A DNA stretch of 64,000 nucleotides from Diplocloster agilis (GTDB lineage: Bacteria; Bacillota; Clostridia; Lachnospirales; Lachnospiraceae): NCBI RefSeq assembly GCF_019042275.1, contig NZ_JAHQCW010000012.1, positions 60,648-124,647 of the forward strand. The letters are read 5' to 3'. The notes beneath the pieces were generated by a model that made no database searches, had not been told where the DNA came from, and saw only the letters and a program-made list of their open reading frames with translations. This document shows positions 16,367-26,258 of this stretch, piece by piece (within the stretch, counting starts at the first letter, position 1; each line of letters begins with the position of its first letter). The translations under genes and the position numbers were made by a program.

Positions 16367-16372
16367 TATAAT
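16367..16372 (+). promoter_or_regulatory. -10 element upstream of 29-residue peptide
   Basis: TATAAT at 16367-16372 lies 32 bases before the small gene. No strong -35 is seen. The preceding 180 bases are AT-rich without a gene. Confidence 0.5.
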
Positions 16373-16403
16373 AAAACTATCAAAGGAAAGAGAGGTGTTT
16401 TAT

Positions 16404-16493
16404 ATGTTCCTTGTCGCTTATATTTTAGTATTTTCATTGTTGGCAGCGGAGGCTTATCCCGTTCTTCGCAACAGTTGGAAAAAATCCCGCTAG
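16404..16493 (+). CDS. 29-residue membrane peptide
   Basis: A short frame with a good ribosome binding site (AGAGGTG, 8 bases before the ATG) encodes MFLVAYILVFSLLAAEAYP followed by a basic tail ending WKKSR. This is one membrane span with a positively charged cytoplasmic end. It has its own TATAAT and a downstream hairpin at 16581-16631, so it forms a complete tiny transcription unit. No family is recognised. Confidence 0.6.
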   Translation: MFLVAYILVFSLLAAEAYPVLRNSWKKSR

Positions 16494-16580
16494 TACCCGG
16501 ATCCGGCTGAAGTATAGATCCTTCCGGGCGATTGGCCCTTACTATCGTTTCCGTTCATAAATTCTGTTTTCTAAATTCTC

Positions 16581-16631
16581 AGAACCAGGCCGGCACACAG
16601 GTTTCCCGTATAAGCCGGGAACCCTGGTTCT
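16581..16631 (+). terminator. Hairpin downstream of 29-residue peptide
   Basis: AGAACCAGG pairs with CCTGGTTCT, with an inner GGTTTCCCG / GCCGGGAACC stem. TTTTAT occurs 12 bases later. Likely a terminator for the small gene. Confidence 0.6.
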
Positions 16632-16700
16632 CATAGATTTTATCTTCCTTTTCCATTATATTGTGATACAATAAATGAAAACATTTTGCAGGAGGTTCCC

Positions 16701-17390
16701 ATGAACCCGAATATTTTGTATGAAGATGACCAGCTCCTGGTCTGCAGGAAACCGGCCGGCGTTCCGGTTCAGAGCAGGCAGATCGGCGTGATGGATCTGG
16801 AGAGTTCCCTGAAGAATTATCTGGCGTTAAAGGAAAAATCGGGGCAGGCTCCCTATCTGGGTCTGATCCACCGCCTGGACCAGCCGGTGGAAGGTATCCT
16901 GTGTTTTGCCAGAACGCCGTCCGCGGCGGCCTTCCTTAGCGGGCAGCTCACAGACGGAACCATGCGGAAATACTATCTAGCCGTAACCACGGCCGTACCC
17001 GCGCATCCTGCGGGCACGCTGACCGATTATCTGATAAAAGACGGCCGAAAGAATCTCTCGGCCGTAGTATCTCCCACCGCAAAGGGCGCAAAAAAATCAA
17101 TCCTTTCCTATCAGGTCCTGGCGGTACAGGATTCCAACGCCCTGCTGGAAATCCAGCTGAAAACCGGCCGTCATCACCAGATCCGGGTGCAGCTCTCCCA
17201 CGCGGGCTTTCCTCTCTGGGGCGATACGAAATATAATCCAATGGCCGAGGCCGCCGGCGAATGGCTGCAAATCGCGCTGTGCGCCTATCGGCTGGAGTTC
17301 CGGCATCCGGACACCGGTAAGGATATGGCTTTTAAAATCACACCGGACAATGAAGTGTTCCGGCTGTTCCAGGTTCGGCATACCATATGA
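16701..17390 (+). CDS. RluA-family RNA pseudouridine synthase
   Basis: Cytoplasmic pseudouridine synthase of 229 residues that isomerises uridines in rRNA or tRNA. The catalytic Asp is in GLIHRLDQPVEG (Asp about 60), and the later TGRHHQIRVQLSH segment is the family's second conserved motif. No S4 domain is present, so it is the short RluA/YjbO-like form. AGGAGG precedes the ATG at 16701; a frame five codons longer lacks support. The AraC gene follows after 10 bases, with its ribosome binding site overlapping this stop. The exact RNA site is unknown. Confidence 0.92.
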   Translation: MNPNILYEDDQLLVCRKPAGVPVQSRQIGVMDLESSLKNYLALKEKSGQAPYLGLIHRLDQPVEGILCFARTPSAAAFLSGQLTDGTMRKYYLAVTTAVPAHPAGTLTDYLIKDGRKNLSAVVSPTAKGAKKSILSYQVLAVQDSNALLEIQLKTGRHHQIRVQLSHAGFPLWGDTKYNPMAEAAGEWLQIALCAYRLEFRHPDTGKDMAFKITPDNEVFRLFQVRHTI

Positions 17391-17400
17391 GGTGAAAACT

Positions 17401-18222
17401 ATGCTTACCATCGAATACTGCGGCTATCACACGCACAATCCGGATCACGACCTGATATACCGGCCTTCCGGAACACTCAGTTACCTGTTTTTGCTGGTGC
17501 TCTCCCCCATGACCTTTTATTTCCCGGACGGGACCTGTCAGGCCGCCCGGCCGGGCGCCTGCATTTTATACGCTCCGGGGGTATACCAGCATTATCAGGC
17601 CGAAAAAGAATTTTTCAACAGTTACGTCCATTTTTTTTCGAACGGTACGAATCTTTCCAACGAAGCCGTTTCTTCCAACGAAAATATTCTTTCCGGCAAA
17701 ACACTGCGCATCAACCGGCTGTTTTACCCCGACAGCGCCGACCGGCTGAACTGGCTGATCAAGCAGATTTATCATGAATACCTGAATCACACGGCGGATT
17801 CGGAGGAAATGACCGATCTGTACCTGCGCCAGCTGCTGATCCTGCTGCAGCGCGACCAGCGAAGGGAAAGCATCCCGGCCGAACAGCGGTCCGGCATCTA
17901 TCCGGAGCTGCTGGCCTTAAGGGAGCAGATGCTCAGTTCCTGTGAGCGGCCCTGGGCGGTGGAACAGCTCTGTGATATCTTAAACATCGGCAAAAGCCAG
18001 CTTTATCAGTATTACCGGCGTTTCTTCCACAGCTCTCCCAAGGAGGATCTGATACAGGCCAGGCTGCAGAAGGCCCGCTATCTGATGACCAACAGCAACG
18101 TGACGATCCAGCAGGCCGCCTTCGATTCGGGATTCCAGAATATCTGTCATTTTAACCGGCAGTTTAAGCTACACTGCGGCTGTACGCCGGGAGAGTACCG
18201 GAACAGCCTGCAGGGCCGCTGA
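17401..18222 (+). CDS. AraC family transcriptional regulator
   Basis: Regulator of 273 residues with an N-terminal cupin-like sugar-sensing domain and two C-terminal helix-turn-helix motifs. The first is WAVEQLCDILNIGKSQLYQYYRRFF and the second VTIQQAAFDSGFQNICHFNRQFK, followed by the PGEYR signature. The ATG at 17401 has GAGGTGA just upstream. It is cotranscribed with the pseudouridine synthase, a pairing that seems incidental. Its targets are not evident; the downstream region is a transferred island. Confidence 0.92.
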   Translation: MLTIEYCGYHTHNPDHDLIYRPSGTLSYLFLLVLSPMTFYFPDGTCQAARPGACILYAPGVYQHYQAEKEFFNSYVHFFSNGTNLSNEAVSSNENILSGKTLRINRLFYPDSADRLNWLIKQIYHEYLNHTADSEEMTDLYLRQLLILLQRDQRRESIPAEQRSGIYPELLALREQMLSSCERPWAVEQLCDILNIGKSQLYQYYRRFFHSSPKEDLIQARLQKARYLMTNSNVTIQQAAFDSGFQNICHFNRQFKLHCGCTPGEYRNSLQGR

Positions 18223-18267
18223 AAAGCCGGAAAGCCTTGATATTACAGGGTTTTCCGGCTTTTCAGC
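18218..18267. terminator. Terminator of AraC gene
   Basis: GCTGAAAAGCCGGAAA pairs with TTTTCCGGCTTTTCAGC around a short loop, then TTTCGCC. The stem includes the AraC stop codon. Confidence 0.88.
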
Positions 18268-18354
18268 TTTCGCCTCCGCAGGTGCTTTTTCTTGAAATGG
18301 TGCCCACTTTTTATGCCGCTCCATACGGGGTCTTGAAATGTTGCGAGAAGAAAC

Positions 18355-18465
18355 GCCGTCAAAGGGTTAATTCCCGGCCAGGAGTTTCCCACTCCGTCCC
18401 GGCCACGCGCTCCATAAGGGCCCGTACCTGTTCGGGGGTGTAGGGGGCGGGGGATAGGGCACGAT
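18355..18465 (-). pseudogene. Mobile-element-like gene remnant (left border of island)
   Basis: On the minus strand a 36-codon open stretch without a start reads ...APYTPEQVRALMERVAG TEWETPGRE..., with high GC and coding character, ending in a stop. It looks like the tail of a protein of a mobile element and lacks its beginning; the family is not identified. It borders the low-GC island at 18.5-20.1 kb. Confidence 0.45.
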
Positions 18466-18527
18466 GTAATTATGTCTTTATTTCAAAAACTGTAATTGTA
18501 ATCCTTTCATCGTAATGCTCTCCTGTC

Positions 18528-19463
18528 TCAGAGCTTCGGCTCAATTTGGCCCGAGGTTTTTGCGGATTTTATCGACCTTGGTGTTGGCATTTGAGACAAA
18601 ACAATGGCAATGAACATAAGTACACAGCCAAACGCCTCTTTGAACTTTAATGACTCGCCCAAAATAAGCCAACCGGACAGGACAGAAAAGACTGATTCTA
18701 AACTCAAAATTAGCGATGTTGCCACGGGTGAAACCTCTTTTTGTCCCAACGCTTGCAAGGTATAAGCAATTCCACAGGAGAAAATTCCGGTGTATAGGAT
18801 AGGTGCACCAGCTTCAATAATTGATTGCAGACTGGGCCGTTCAATCAACGCCGCCGCGATTGCGCTTAATACTCCACACACGAAAAATTGTAAACACGAA
18901 AGTCTTACACAATCTACACGCGACGCGTAGTAGTCTACCGTGAGAATATGAATGGCGGTGGAAAGCGCGCAGAATAGAACAAAGGTATCCCCGACCCCCA
19001 AGTTGAATTTTTCGTTCATACAAAGCAGATACATGCCAACAATTCCAAGAAGTATGCAAAAACAAATATGTAAAGGCACACGTTTGCCGAAAAACAGCCC
19101 CAAGATCGGAACAATTACAATATATAGGGCTGTGATAAATCCGGCCTTTCCAACGGTTGTGTATGCAATACCAATTTGCTGTAATGAGGCAGTAACAAAC
19201 ACAATACAGCCGCAAATTATTCCACCTTGAAAAAATTTGTTATCTTTGGTTTTATGGCAAGCAGTGCTTGTTTGTTGCCGACTTTTGTGGTAACTTGTAA
19301 AAAGGATAAAAGGCAGCAATATGATTGCTCCAATAAAAAACCGTGCGGCATTAAAAGTAAATGGCCCCACATGATTTGTTCCCAAACTTTGAGCGACCAG
19401 CGATGTTCCCCATATTAGCGTTGCAAAAAGCAGCAATATTCCACCATATACTTTCGTTTTCAA
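18528..19463 (-). CDS. EamA/DMT-family transporter
   Basis: Drug/metabolite transporter of 311 residues with ten predicted membrane spans in two EamA halves (ATLIWGTSLVAQ near residue 14; SPVATSLILSLESVFSVLSGWLIL... in the second half). The family exports amino acids, metabolites or toxic compounds; the substrate here is unknown. The start is a TTG at 19463 with a GGGGGG site upstream. It is divergent from a CGNR regulator across a 137-base spacer rich in GTTAC repeats. Codon use is more AT-rich than the neighbours and gene remnants flank the pair, which indicates horizontal transfer. Confidence 0.9.
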   Translation of the reverse strand: MKTKVYGGILLLFATLIWGTSLVAQSLGTNHVGPFTFNAARFFIGAIILLPFILFTSYHKSRQQTSTACHKTKDNKFFQGGIICGCIVFVTASLQQIGIAYTTVGKAGFITALYIVIVPILGLFFGKRVPLHICFCILLGIVGMYLLCMNEKFNLGVGDTFVLFCALSTAIHILTVDYYASRVDCVRLSCLQFFVCGVLSAIAAALIERPSLQSIIEAGAPILYTGIFSCGIAYTLQALGQKEVSPVATSLILSLESVFSVLSGWLILGESLKFKEAFGCVLMFIAIVLSQMPTPRSIKSAKTSGQIEPKL

Positions 19464-19506
19464 AAATGGCGCCCCCCTTTTGTAACCTTCATTTTCTGAA
19501 ATGAGA

Positions 19507-19577
19507 GTTACTTATAACCATATAATACGCCCGTAATATGTAACTGTCAATATCATTATTGAACGTTACATTGTAAC
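19507..19577. promoter_or_regulatory. Operator region with GTTAC repeats
   Basis: GTTACTTATAAC (19507-19518), ATATGTAAC (19536-19544) and the perfect palindrome GTTACATTGTAAC (19565-19577) lie between the divergent EamA and CGNR genes. They are likely binding sites for the CGNR protein. Confidence 0.6.
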
Positions 19578-19600
19578 AACAAACCATCGGAGGGTCTGAA

Positions 19601-20137
19601 ATGGATTTTTTATGTCTGGACTTTATAAATAGTCGTTGGTATATTACCCACAAGCCTTTTCATGATCCATTGGACAGTCGTGATTGGCTGGAGAAAATAA
19701 GCACACGTTATAGCTTGCCTGAAATATGTTTAGTCAAAAATATTGGTGAACTCAAGACCTTCCGTGAATTGTTGTTTCATGCACTTTTGGAGCTTTGTAT
19801 TGAATGCAAAATACAAGGGATTTACATTCAAAAGGTAAATGATATATTAGCAAATGGTCATGTTCAATCAGTCCTTATTCCCAAGGGTGGCGGCTATTGT
19901 CTACAGGTGCAACATCATTGTGATGATTTGACCTGGGTAATGTATCAAATCGCATTATCCTTTTCGGAATTGATAACTGAATATCCTATCGACAACTTAA
20001 AAAAATGTGGAAATCCTGATTGCGATTGGATTTTTTATGATGACAGTAAAAGTCACACGAGGAAGTGGTGTGACAATAGGTGTGCTAGTTTAATGAAAGT
20101 TCGTAAGTTTAGAGCAAAGGGCGCAGAAAAAAAGTAA
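19601..20137 (+). CDS. CGNR zinc-finger transcriptional regulator
   Basis: Regulator of 178 residues. The C-terminal zinc finger is complete: CGNPDCDWIFYDDS followed by KWCDNRCASLMKVRKFRAK, giving four cysteines around a CGNR-type core. The N-terminal ABATE-like domain begins MDFLCLDFINS. CGGAGGG precedes the ATG. The protein probably controls the divergent EamA transporter through the GTTAC repeats in the shared spacer. It is AT-rich relative to the neighbours. A 24-bp palindrome covers the stop codon. Confidence 0.88.
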   Translation: MDFLCLDFINSRWYITHKPFHDPLDSRDWLEKISTRYSLPEICLVKNIGELKTFRELLFHALLELCIECKIQGIYIQKVNDILANGHVQSVLIPKGGGYCLQVQHHCDDLTWVMYQIALSFSELITEYPIDNLKKCGNPDCDWIFYDDSKSHTRKWCDNRCASLMKVRKFRAKGAEKK

Positions 20138-20157
20138 GCGTCAAATTTGACGCTTAC
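20134..20157. terminator. Perfect 24-bp palindrome at CGNR gene end
   Basis: GTAAGCGTCAAA is followed directly by its reverse complement TTTGACGCTTAC. The stop codon lies inside it. No long T run follows, so termination is likely but not certain. Confidence 0.6.
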
Positions 20158-20295
20158 ACTGCGTTGGCTACATCTGGCCATACTGGTTAGAAGTCCGTCC
20201 GCTTCGTTGCGCCTCCTCTCCCCACAAAACAAGTTTTGCGGGCCCCCTTTTCCAAAAGTCTGAGGCGCATCGCGCCCCTTGTCGACGGCCCGACG

Positions 20296-20427
20296 CTATC
20301 GCTCCTGGGCCTTATTTTCCCGCCCGTCCGTCAGGCCGAGCAGGTGATTCACGTTGCCTTTGACGGCCACCAGCTCCCGCATCTGCCGCTGGGCCTCCCG
20401 GCAAGTAGCAAAATCCACGTCGAAATG
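20296..20427 (-). pseudogene. Mobile-element-like gene remnant (right border of island)
   Basis: The minus strand has a 43-codon stretch, with no start, reading DFATCREAQRQMRELVAVKG then NHLLGLTDGRENKAQER before a stop. It has high GC and a charged, helical character typical of small mobilisation or plasmid proteins. An ATG-led MSRPKS peptide lies a few codons upstream in a frame ended by a stop. The parent family is not identified. Confidence 0.45.
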
Positions 20428-20473
20428 TTAGCTTTTAGGGCGGCTCATAGCTATAAAAATAGAATCGATAGAA

Positions 20474-22003
<1,530 letters not shown>

Positions 22004-22231
22004 TTATTCACATCAAACTTTGCGTAGTTTCCATATTTCCCATTCAAATTATCCCATTTCGCGTCAAAAAGAAACTGTCTTTTCTCTTTTTATATTGACT
22101 TTTCTTCCGGTTTTCATCGTGATTCATCTAAGAAACCCGTCCCAAATAAGGGTTATAAAAAAACGGAATACAGATATACTAATCAGGAAAGTCAAGAAAA
22201 CGAAACTGCCGCAGAGGAACCGGGTGAACAC

Positions 22232-23293
22232 ATGAATTGGAAACTGACGAATAGAAAAAAAGCAACCCTAGTCATGATCGCGGTAACCATCGCGGTCTAT
22301 CTGGGTATGAAATACCTGCTCCCCCTGGTTATCCCCTTTTTGGCCGCACTTTTTCTGGCGCGGTTCATGCAGCCCCTCATCCGGAAAATAAGAAAAAAGA
22401 TAAAAATCAACAGCGGCCTCCTGGCCGGAATCTTCCTGCTGATCGCCGGCGGCCTTCTCTTCTTTTTGCTGTTCCTCCTTACAGAAAAGCTGATATCCCA
22501 GATCGTCTACCTGCTGAACCACCTGAGCCTATACGAAAGCCGTCTGCGGAACATCCTCTACGGCTGCTGCTGCAGCCTGGAAGACTGGATCAAGATACCG
22601 GCGGAACAGCTCCAAAACATCATACTGGAAAACATCACGGTCTTCATCGAAAACCTACAAGTAAACCTGATCCCCAGAATTATGAATCAGTCGGTAAATT
22701 ACATCCGCATATTCGTAGAAATACTGGGTGTAGTCCTGATCACGGTCATTTCCACCATATTGATCGCCAAAGACTTCGATAAACTAAAAGAATGCAACAG
22801 CAAATACATCTATTACCGATACATCCAGAACCTGGGGCACCACCTCATGGCCGCCGGCGGCTCCTACCTGAAAGCCCAGCTTCTGATCATGACCATCATC
22901 GCCGTCATCTGTACCCTGGGCCTTTTGCTCCTCAGGAACCCCTACGCCCTGTTAGCCGGCATCGGCATCGGCCTTCTGGACGCCCTGCCCGTCTTCGGCA
23001 CCGGCTCCGTACTCATCCCCTGGGTCATCATAGAGCTTCTGCGGGGCAACTTCTTCCAGGCAGCCATCCTCTTCACCATCTACATCATATGCAGCTGCAC
23101 CCGGGAATTCCTGGAACCCAAACTAATCGGCGACAAACTGGGCTTCCCCCCCATCGTCATCATCATAACCATTTACATCGGCCTGAAGCTCTTCGGCATC
23201 ACCGGCGTCTTCCTGGGCCCCATCTCCCTGCTCCTGATCGGAGAAATCGTCCGTGAGATCTTCATCCATTACAACCTAAGCCTTAAGAAATAA
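22232..23293 (+). CDS. AI-2E/YtvI-family membrane protein
   Basis: Permease-like protein of 353 residues with about eight membrane spans, of the AI-2E/PerM/YtvI superfamily. The YtvI-like end is seen in LLDALPVFGTGSVLIPW and EPKLIGDKLGFPPIVI. YtvI is a sporulation-associated membrane protein in Bacillus; relatives elsewhere transport ions or quorum signals. A GGGTGA site lies near the ATG. No neighbours explain its role. Codon use in the C-terminal third is unusually C-rich (CATC, CCCC runs) compared with the start. Confidence 0.85.
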   Translation: MNWKLTNRKKATLVMIAVTIAVYLGMKYLLPLVIPFLAALFLARFMQPLIRKIRKKIKINSGLLAGIFLLIAGGLLFFLLFLLTEKLISQIVYLLNHLSLYESRLRNILYGCCCSLEDWIKIPAEQLQNIILENITVFIENLQVNLIPRIMNQSVNYIRIFVEILGVVLITVISTILIAKDFDKLKECNSKYIYYRYIQNLGHHLMAAGGSYLKAQLLIMTIIAVICTLGLLLLRNPYALLAGIGIGLLDALPVFGTGSVLIPWVIIELLRGNFFQAAILFTIYIICSCTREFLEPKLIGDKLGFPPIVIIITIYIGLKLFGITGVFLGPISLLLIGEIVREIFIHYNLSLKK

Positions 23294-23431
23294 ACGAATA
23301 ACATCCCAAACCTCAAAGCGTACCGCCTCCCAGACACAGAAAAACACTTCATACCAAGACGCAACATGCCAACGCCAAAAAACCCAGCTCCAAAAATCCC
23401 AGCTCCAAAAATCCATAAACACTAAGCCCAA

Positions 23432-23871
23432 TTTAGAGTAGGAGCAGAGACGCCGGAACCGGGGTTCGTGGGACAGGGTATGCCGCCGTCTTTTGGCTGC
23501 CGCTGAAACCGGGGCCCCGCCCCATGGCAGCGCCGCTTTGTGTCCGCTTCCGGCGGGCATAGGGCGGCTGAGTAACAGCTTAGTGAAATCCAAAAGCCGG
23601 ATTCAGGATGCCCGGCGGACTTCACGTCCGACGGGCAAGGGCCTCTGAACCGGGAACACATCACGTGTTCCTGGTGAATAGGCCCGGTTCCTGAATCCGG
23701 CTTTTGGATTTCACTTAGCTGTTACCAGCGCAAGCCCTCAGCCCGCCGGAAGCGGACACAAAGCGGCGCTGCCATGGGGCGGGGCCCCGGTTTCGGCGGC
23801 AGCCAAAGGACGGCTGCAGACCCTGTCCCACGAACCCCGGTTCCGGTGTCTCTGCTCCGGCCCCCTCTAAA
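23432..23871. repeat. 440-bp near-perfect palindrome containing three-stem repeat, copy 2
   Basis: GGAGCAGAGAC (23441) pairs with GTCTCTGCTCC (23848), and the arms continue inward for about 200 bases with few mismatches. Matching blocks include CCGGAACCGGGGTTCGTGGG, ACCGGGGCCCCGCCCCATGG and AAGCCGGATTCAGGA, each with its complement on the other arm. The core (23574-23719) is the same three-stem element as at 2.4 kb. The right tip overlaps the stop codon of the GH112 gene. No protein is supported inside; frames across it are shadows of the repeat. Confidence 0.93.
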
Positions 23872-26023
23872 TTTCATACCACCGAATCTCGTTGGCTTCC
23901 AGATCCAGCTGGAAGCTGTTCTTATCTCCTGTATAAATTGTAGTGCTCTGAGGCTCATAAGTATTATTCACCACGCAGTATTTCCCGCTGTCCACGTAAG
24001 CGTGAACCTCCACATTAAAGTTACTGCTGAACCATTTATACAGATTCTCCTCATCATGGGTGCTCCACAGAATGGAGCGGTACAAAAGACGGTTGTTCTC
24101 AAAGCTGTAGGGCAGCCCGCTTAAGTACACGGCCCTTCCCCGGCCAAAATCATTTACGGCCATCTGGACTTCCTGATCCCGCTGCACCAGGACAGCCGCG
24201 CCTTCCAGGGCGAAAATGTTTTTCTTGCCCTCTCCGAAATCTACCGGTCCTGTGCAGTCCTCTAAAATAAAGTGGCTGTGCTCTTCCCAGTTGTATTTGT
24301 CATACCCAAGCGTAAAGCCTCGCTCTTCCTCCACACCAAACACGTTGGCCAGCTGGATGAACCTGCCGTTGGCCTGATGGCCGGTAGGCTCTCCGACGCC
24401 GATCAGTCCGCCGCCCTGATGGACGAATTCTTTTACCGCCTGGACGATCACAGGATCGCACCACCATTCCCCGCCGGTATAAGCGGTGTCAGCGTCTCCC
24501 ACATTTAACAGGACATCGATATCCTTCAGAACCGACGGGTCCTCCTTAATATCCTCGAAGCTGATAAAACGCACATCAAAGGGCGCGCCCGACAGCGCTT
24601 CTATGACTCCCGCATAGGAATAGTTCTGCTTGTGGTAAATGGCGTGATGAACCATGTGATTGCCCCAGGCCCTCATCCTGCCCCAGCAGTTTAAGACCGC
24701 CACGGTTTTGATACAGTAGGGCGTCGTGCCTTTGATGTTTTTATACAGTTCCCGGAATTCGTCGCATACGGATTCCACGTAATCCACAAAGTCGGGGAAC
24801 TGGGTCGCTAATTTCAGGTATCCGCCGTAGCCGATCCGGTCCACCGGTTTTCTGAGGATCGCCCGCCTGGCGGTGACCCAGCCTTCCTTGGCCAGTTTAA
24901 CCGGATTGCCCCCCTCGTGGAAGGTGTCCGGGAAGAAATAGGGCAGAAGGCGGCCTTCCGTATATTTTACGCCCTGGATATCGCTGATCAGCCGCAGCGT
25001 CGCGCCGTTTCCGACACTCCCCACCACAGCGTCCAGGCCCAGTGTTTTGAATTCGTCCATAAACGGTTCGGTTCCGATCCAGTGGTCCCCAAGGAACATC
25101 ATGGCTTCCCGCCCGCACTCATGGGTGATGTCCACCATCTCCCGCACGATCTTCGCCACCTCCCGGCGCTGGAACGCCTGGAAATCCCGGAATTCCTTCG
25201 TGGGAATCCGGTAGTTATTGTTATAATAGCCCTGGTCGATGATGTATTCCGGCCGGAAGGGATAACCCGCTTCTCTTTCAAACTGTTCCAGGATATACGG
25301 GCTCACCGATGCGGAGTAACCGTACCAGTCCACGTATTTCTCCCGCGCCAGCTCGTCGAAAATCAGCGTAAACTGGTGGAAAAACGTGGTAAACCGCAGC
25401 ACATTGACATAAGGATGCTCCTCGATAAATTTCCTGAGCCGCTTCATGGTATATGCGTGGGTCTTAGGCTGGCGGACGTCAAAGGTAATCTGATGTTCCA
25501 CATTTTCCCAGCTGTTGGTAACCGCGTTGTACATGTGAACCGGGTCCCACATGATGTAAGCCAGGAAGCTTACGGTATAATCGTGGAACGGCTCTGTCTG
25601 TACCGTCACGTCGCCGTCCTTTTCGTCGTAGCTCCATTTGTCTGTGGAAACCACCTCGCCGGTTGTCCGGTCTGTCACTTCCCACCAGCGTTTGATGTCA
25701 TCCCTGCTGTTCGGGGTCAGCATATCAGGGTAAAGCCCTTTCATCAGATGGATCTTAAGGCTTCTGCCCGTGGCTGTGTAAAAAGGCGTCATTACATACA
25801 TCTGCTGTATTTCATCCGGATTGGCCATCGCCCATGCGTTATCTTTTCGTGTAGTATAATAAGTCGAATATATTTTAGCGTCCACTTCCCGAAGCTCTTT
25901 GGGAAAGTCAGTACCGTCACAGTCTCTGACTGCATCTGCCCCCCAGCGCTCCATCAACGTCAGTGTTTCCGGGATAACGTCAATGTCGGTCGGTATGGTG
26001 ACACGGCCTTTCGTATGTTCCAT
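23867..26023 (-). CDS. lnpA: 1,3-beta-galactosyl-N-acetylhexosamine phosphorylase, GH112
   Basis: Cytoplasmic phosphorylase that splits galacto-N-biose and lacto-N-biose into galactose-1-phosphate and GalNAc or GlcNAc, used on mucin glycans and milk oligosaccharides. It has 718 residues, the normal length, with a TIM barrel followed by a glutamine-amidotransferase-like domain. Family segments GRVTIPTDIDVIPET, TFFHQFTLIFDE and FLGDHWIGTEPF (with the likely acid-catalyst Asp) are present. The ATG at 26023 has AGGAGG eight bases upstream. It is the last gene of an operon with a binding protein, two permeases and a DUF6903 peptide, which import the disaccharide. The 3' end touches the large palindrome. 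Confidence 0.95.
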   Translation of the reverse strand: MEHTKGRVTIPTDIDVIPETLTLMERWGADAVRDCDGTDFPKELREVDAKIYSTYYTTRKDNAWAMANPDEIQQMYVMTPFYTATGRSLKIHLMKGLYPDMLTPNSRDDIKRWWEVTDRTTGEVVSTDKWSYDEKDGDVTVQTEPFHDYTVSFLAYIMWDPVHMYNAVTNSWENVEHQITFDVRQPKTHAYTMKRLRKFIEEHPYVNVLRFTTFFHQFTLIFDELAREKYVDWYGYSASVSPYILEQFEREAGYPFRPEYIIDQGYYNNNYRIPTKEFRDFQAFQRREVAKIVREMVDITHECGREAMMFLGDHWIGTEPFMDEFKTLGLDAVVGSVGNGATLRLISDIQGVKYTEGRLLPYFFPDTFHEGGNPVKLAKEGWVTARRAILRKPVDRIGYGGYLKLATQFPDFVDYVESVCDEFRELYKNIKGTTPYCIKTVAVLNCWGRMRAWGNHMVHHAIYHKQNYSYAGVIEALSGAPFDVRFISFEDIKEDPSVLKDIDVLLNVGDADTAYTGGEWWCDPVIVQAVKEFVHQGGGLIGVGEPTGHQANGRFIQLANVFGVEEERGFTLGYDKYNWEEHSHFILEDCTGPVDFGEGKKNIFALEGAAVLVQRDQEVQMAVNDFGRGRAVYLSGLPYSFENNRLLYRSILWSTHDEENLYKWFSSNFNVEVHAYVDSGKYCVVNNTYEPQSTTIYTGDKNSFQLDLEANEIRWYEI

Positions 26024-26065
26024 ATGAAAAGTCCTCCTGATCATTCCGGATCTTATAATTCCGGG

Positions 26066-26245
26066 TTATTTATATTTGCGGTTGTAGAACCACAGCAGCG
26101 CTACCAGGCCGGCCAGGCCCAAAAACATAACTCCCAGTCCGGCTGCGCCCACGTTCTTTTGTCCGATCACCACCAGGGAAAGGCTGATGATAAATACAAC
26201 CAGTACCACCAGTGCAGTTACGATTTTCTTTGCGGTTTCACTCAT
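26066..26245 (-). CDS. DUF6903-like small membrane protein
   Basis: A 59-residue protein with two membrane spans (IVTALVVLVVFIISLSLVVIG and GLGVMFLGLAGLVALLWFY, joined by a short glycine-rich turn) and a basic end, NRKYK. It lies between the MalG-type permease (13 bases) and the GH112 gene. It resembles the small DUF6903 proteins that accompany such sugar importers in Lachnospiraceae; the family assignment is from memory. It may help assemble or regulate the importer. Confidence 0.75.
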   Translation of the reverse strand: MSETAKKIVTALVVLVVFIISLSLVVIGQKNVGAAGLGVMFLGLAGLVALLWFYNRKYK

Positions 26246-26258
26246 AATGTCAACCCCC

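Noticed and set aside
23293..23867. Open frames across the 440-bp palindrome and the 63.6-64 kb repeat
   Set aside because: The frames run through both arms of the palindrome, lack ribosome binding sites and show no family resemblance; they are products of GC-rich repeat sequence.
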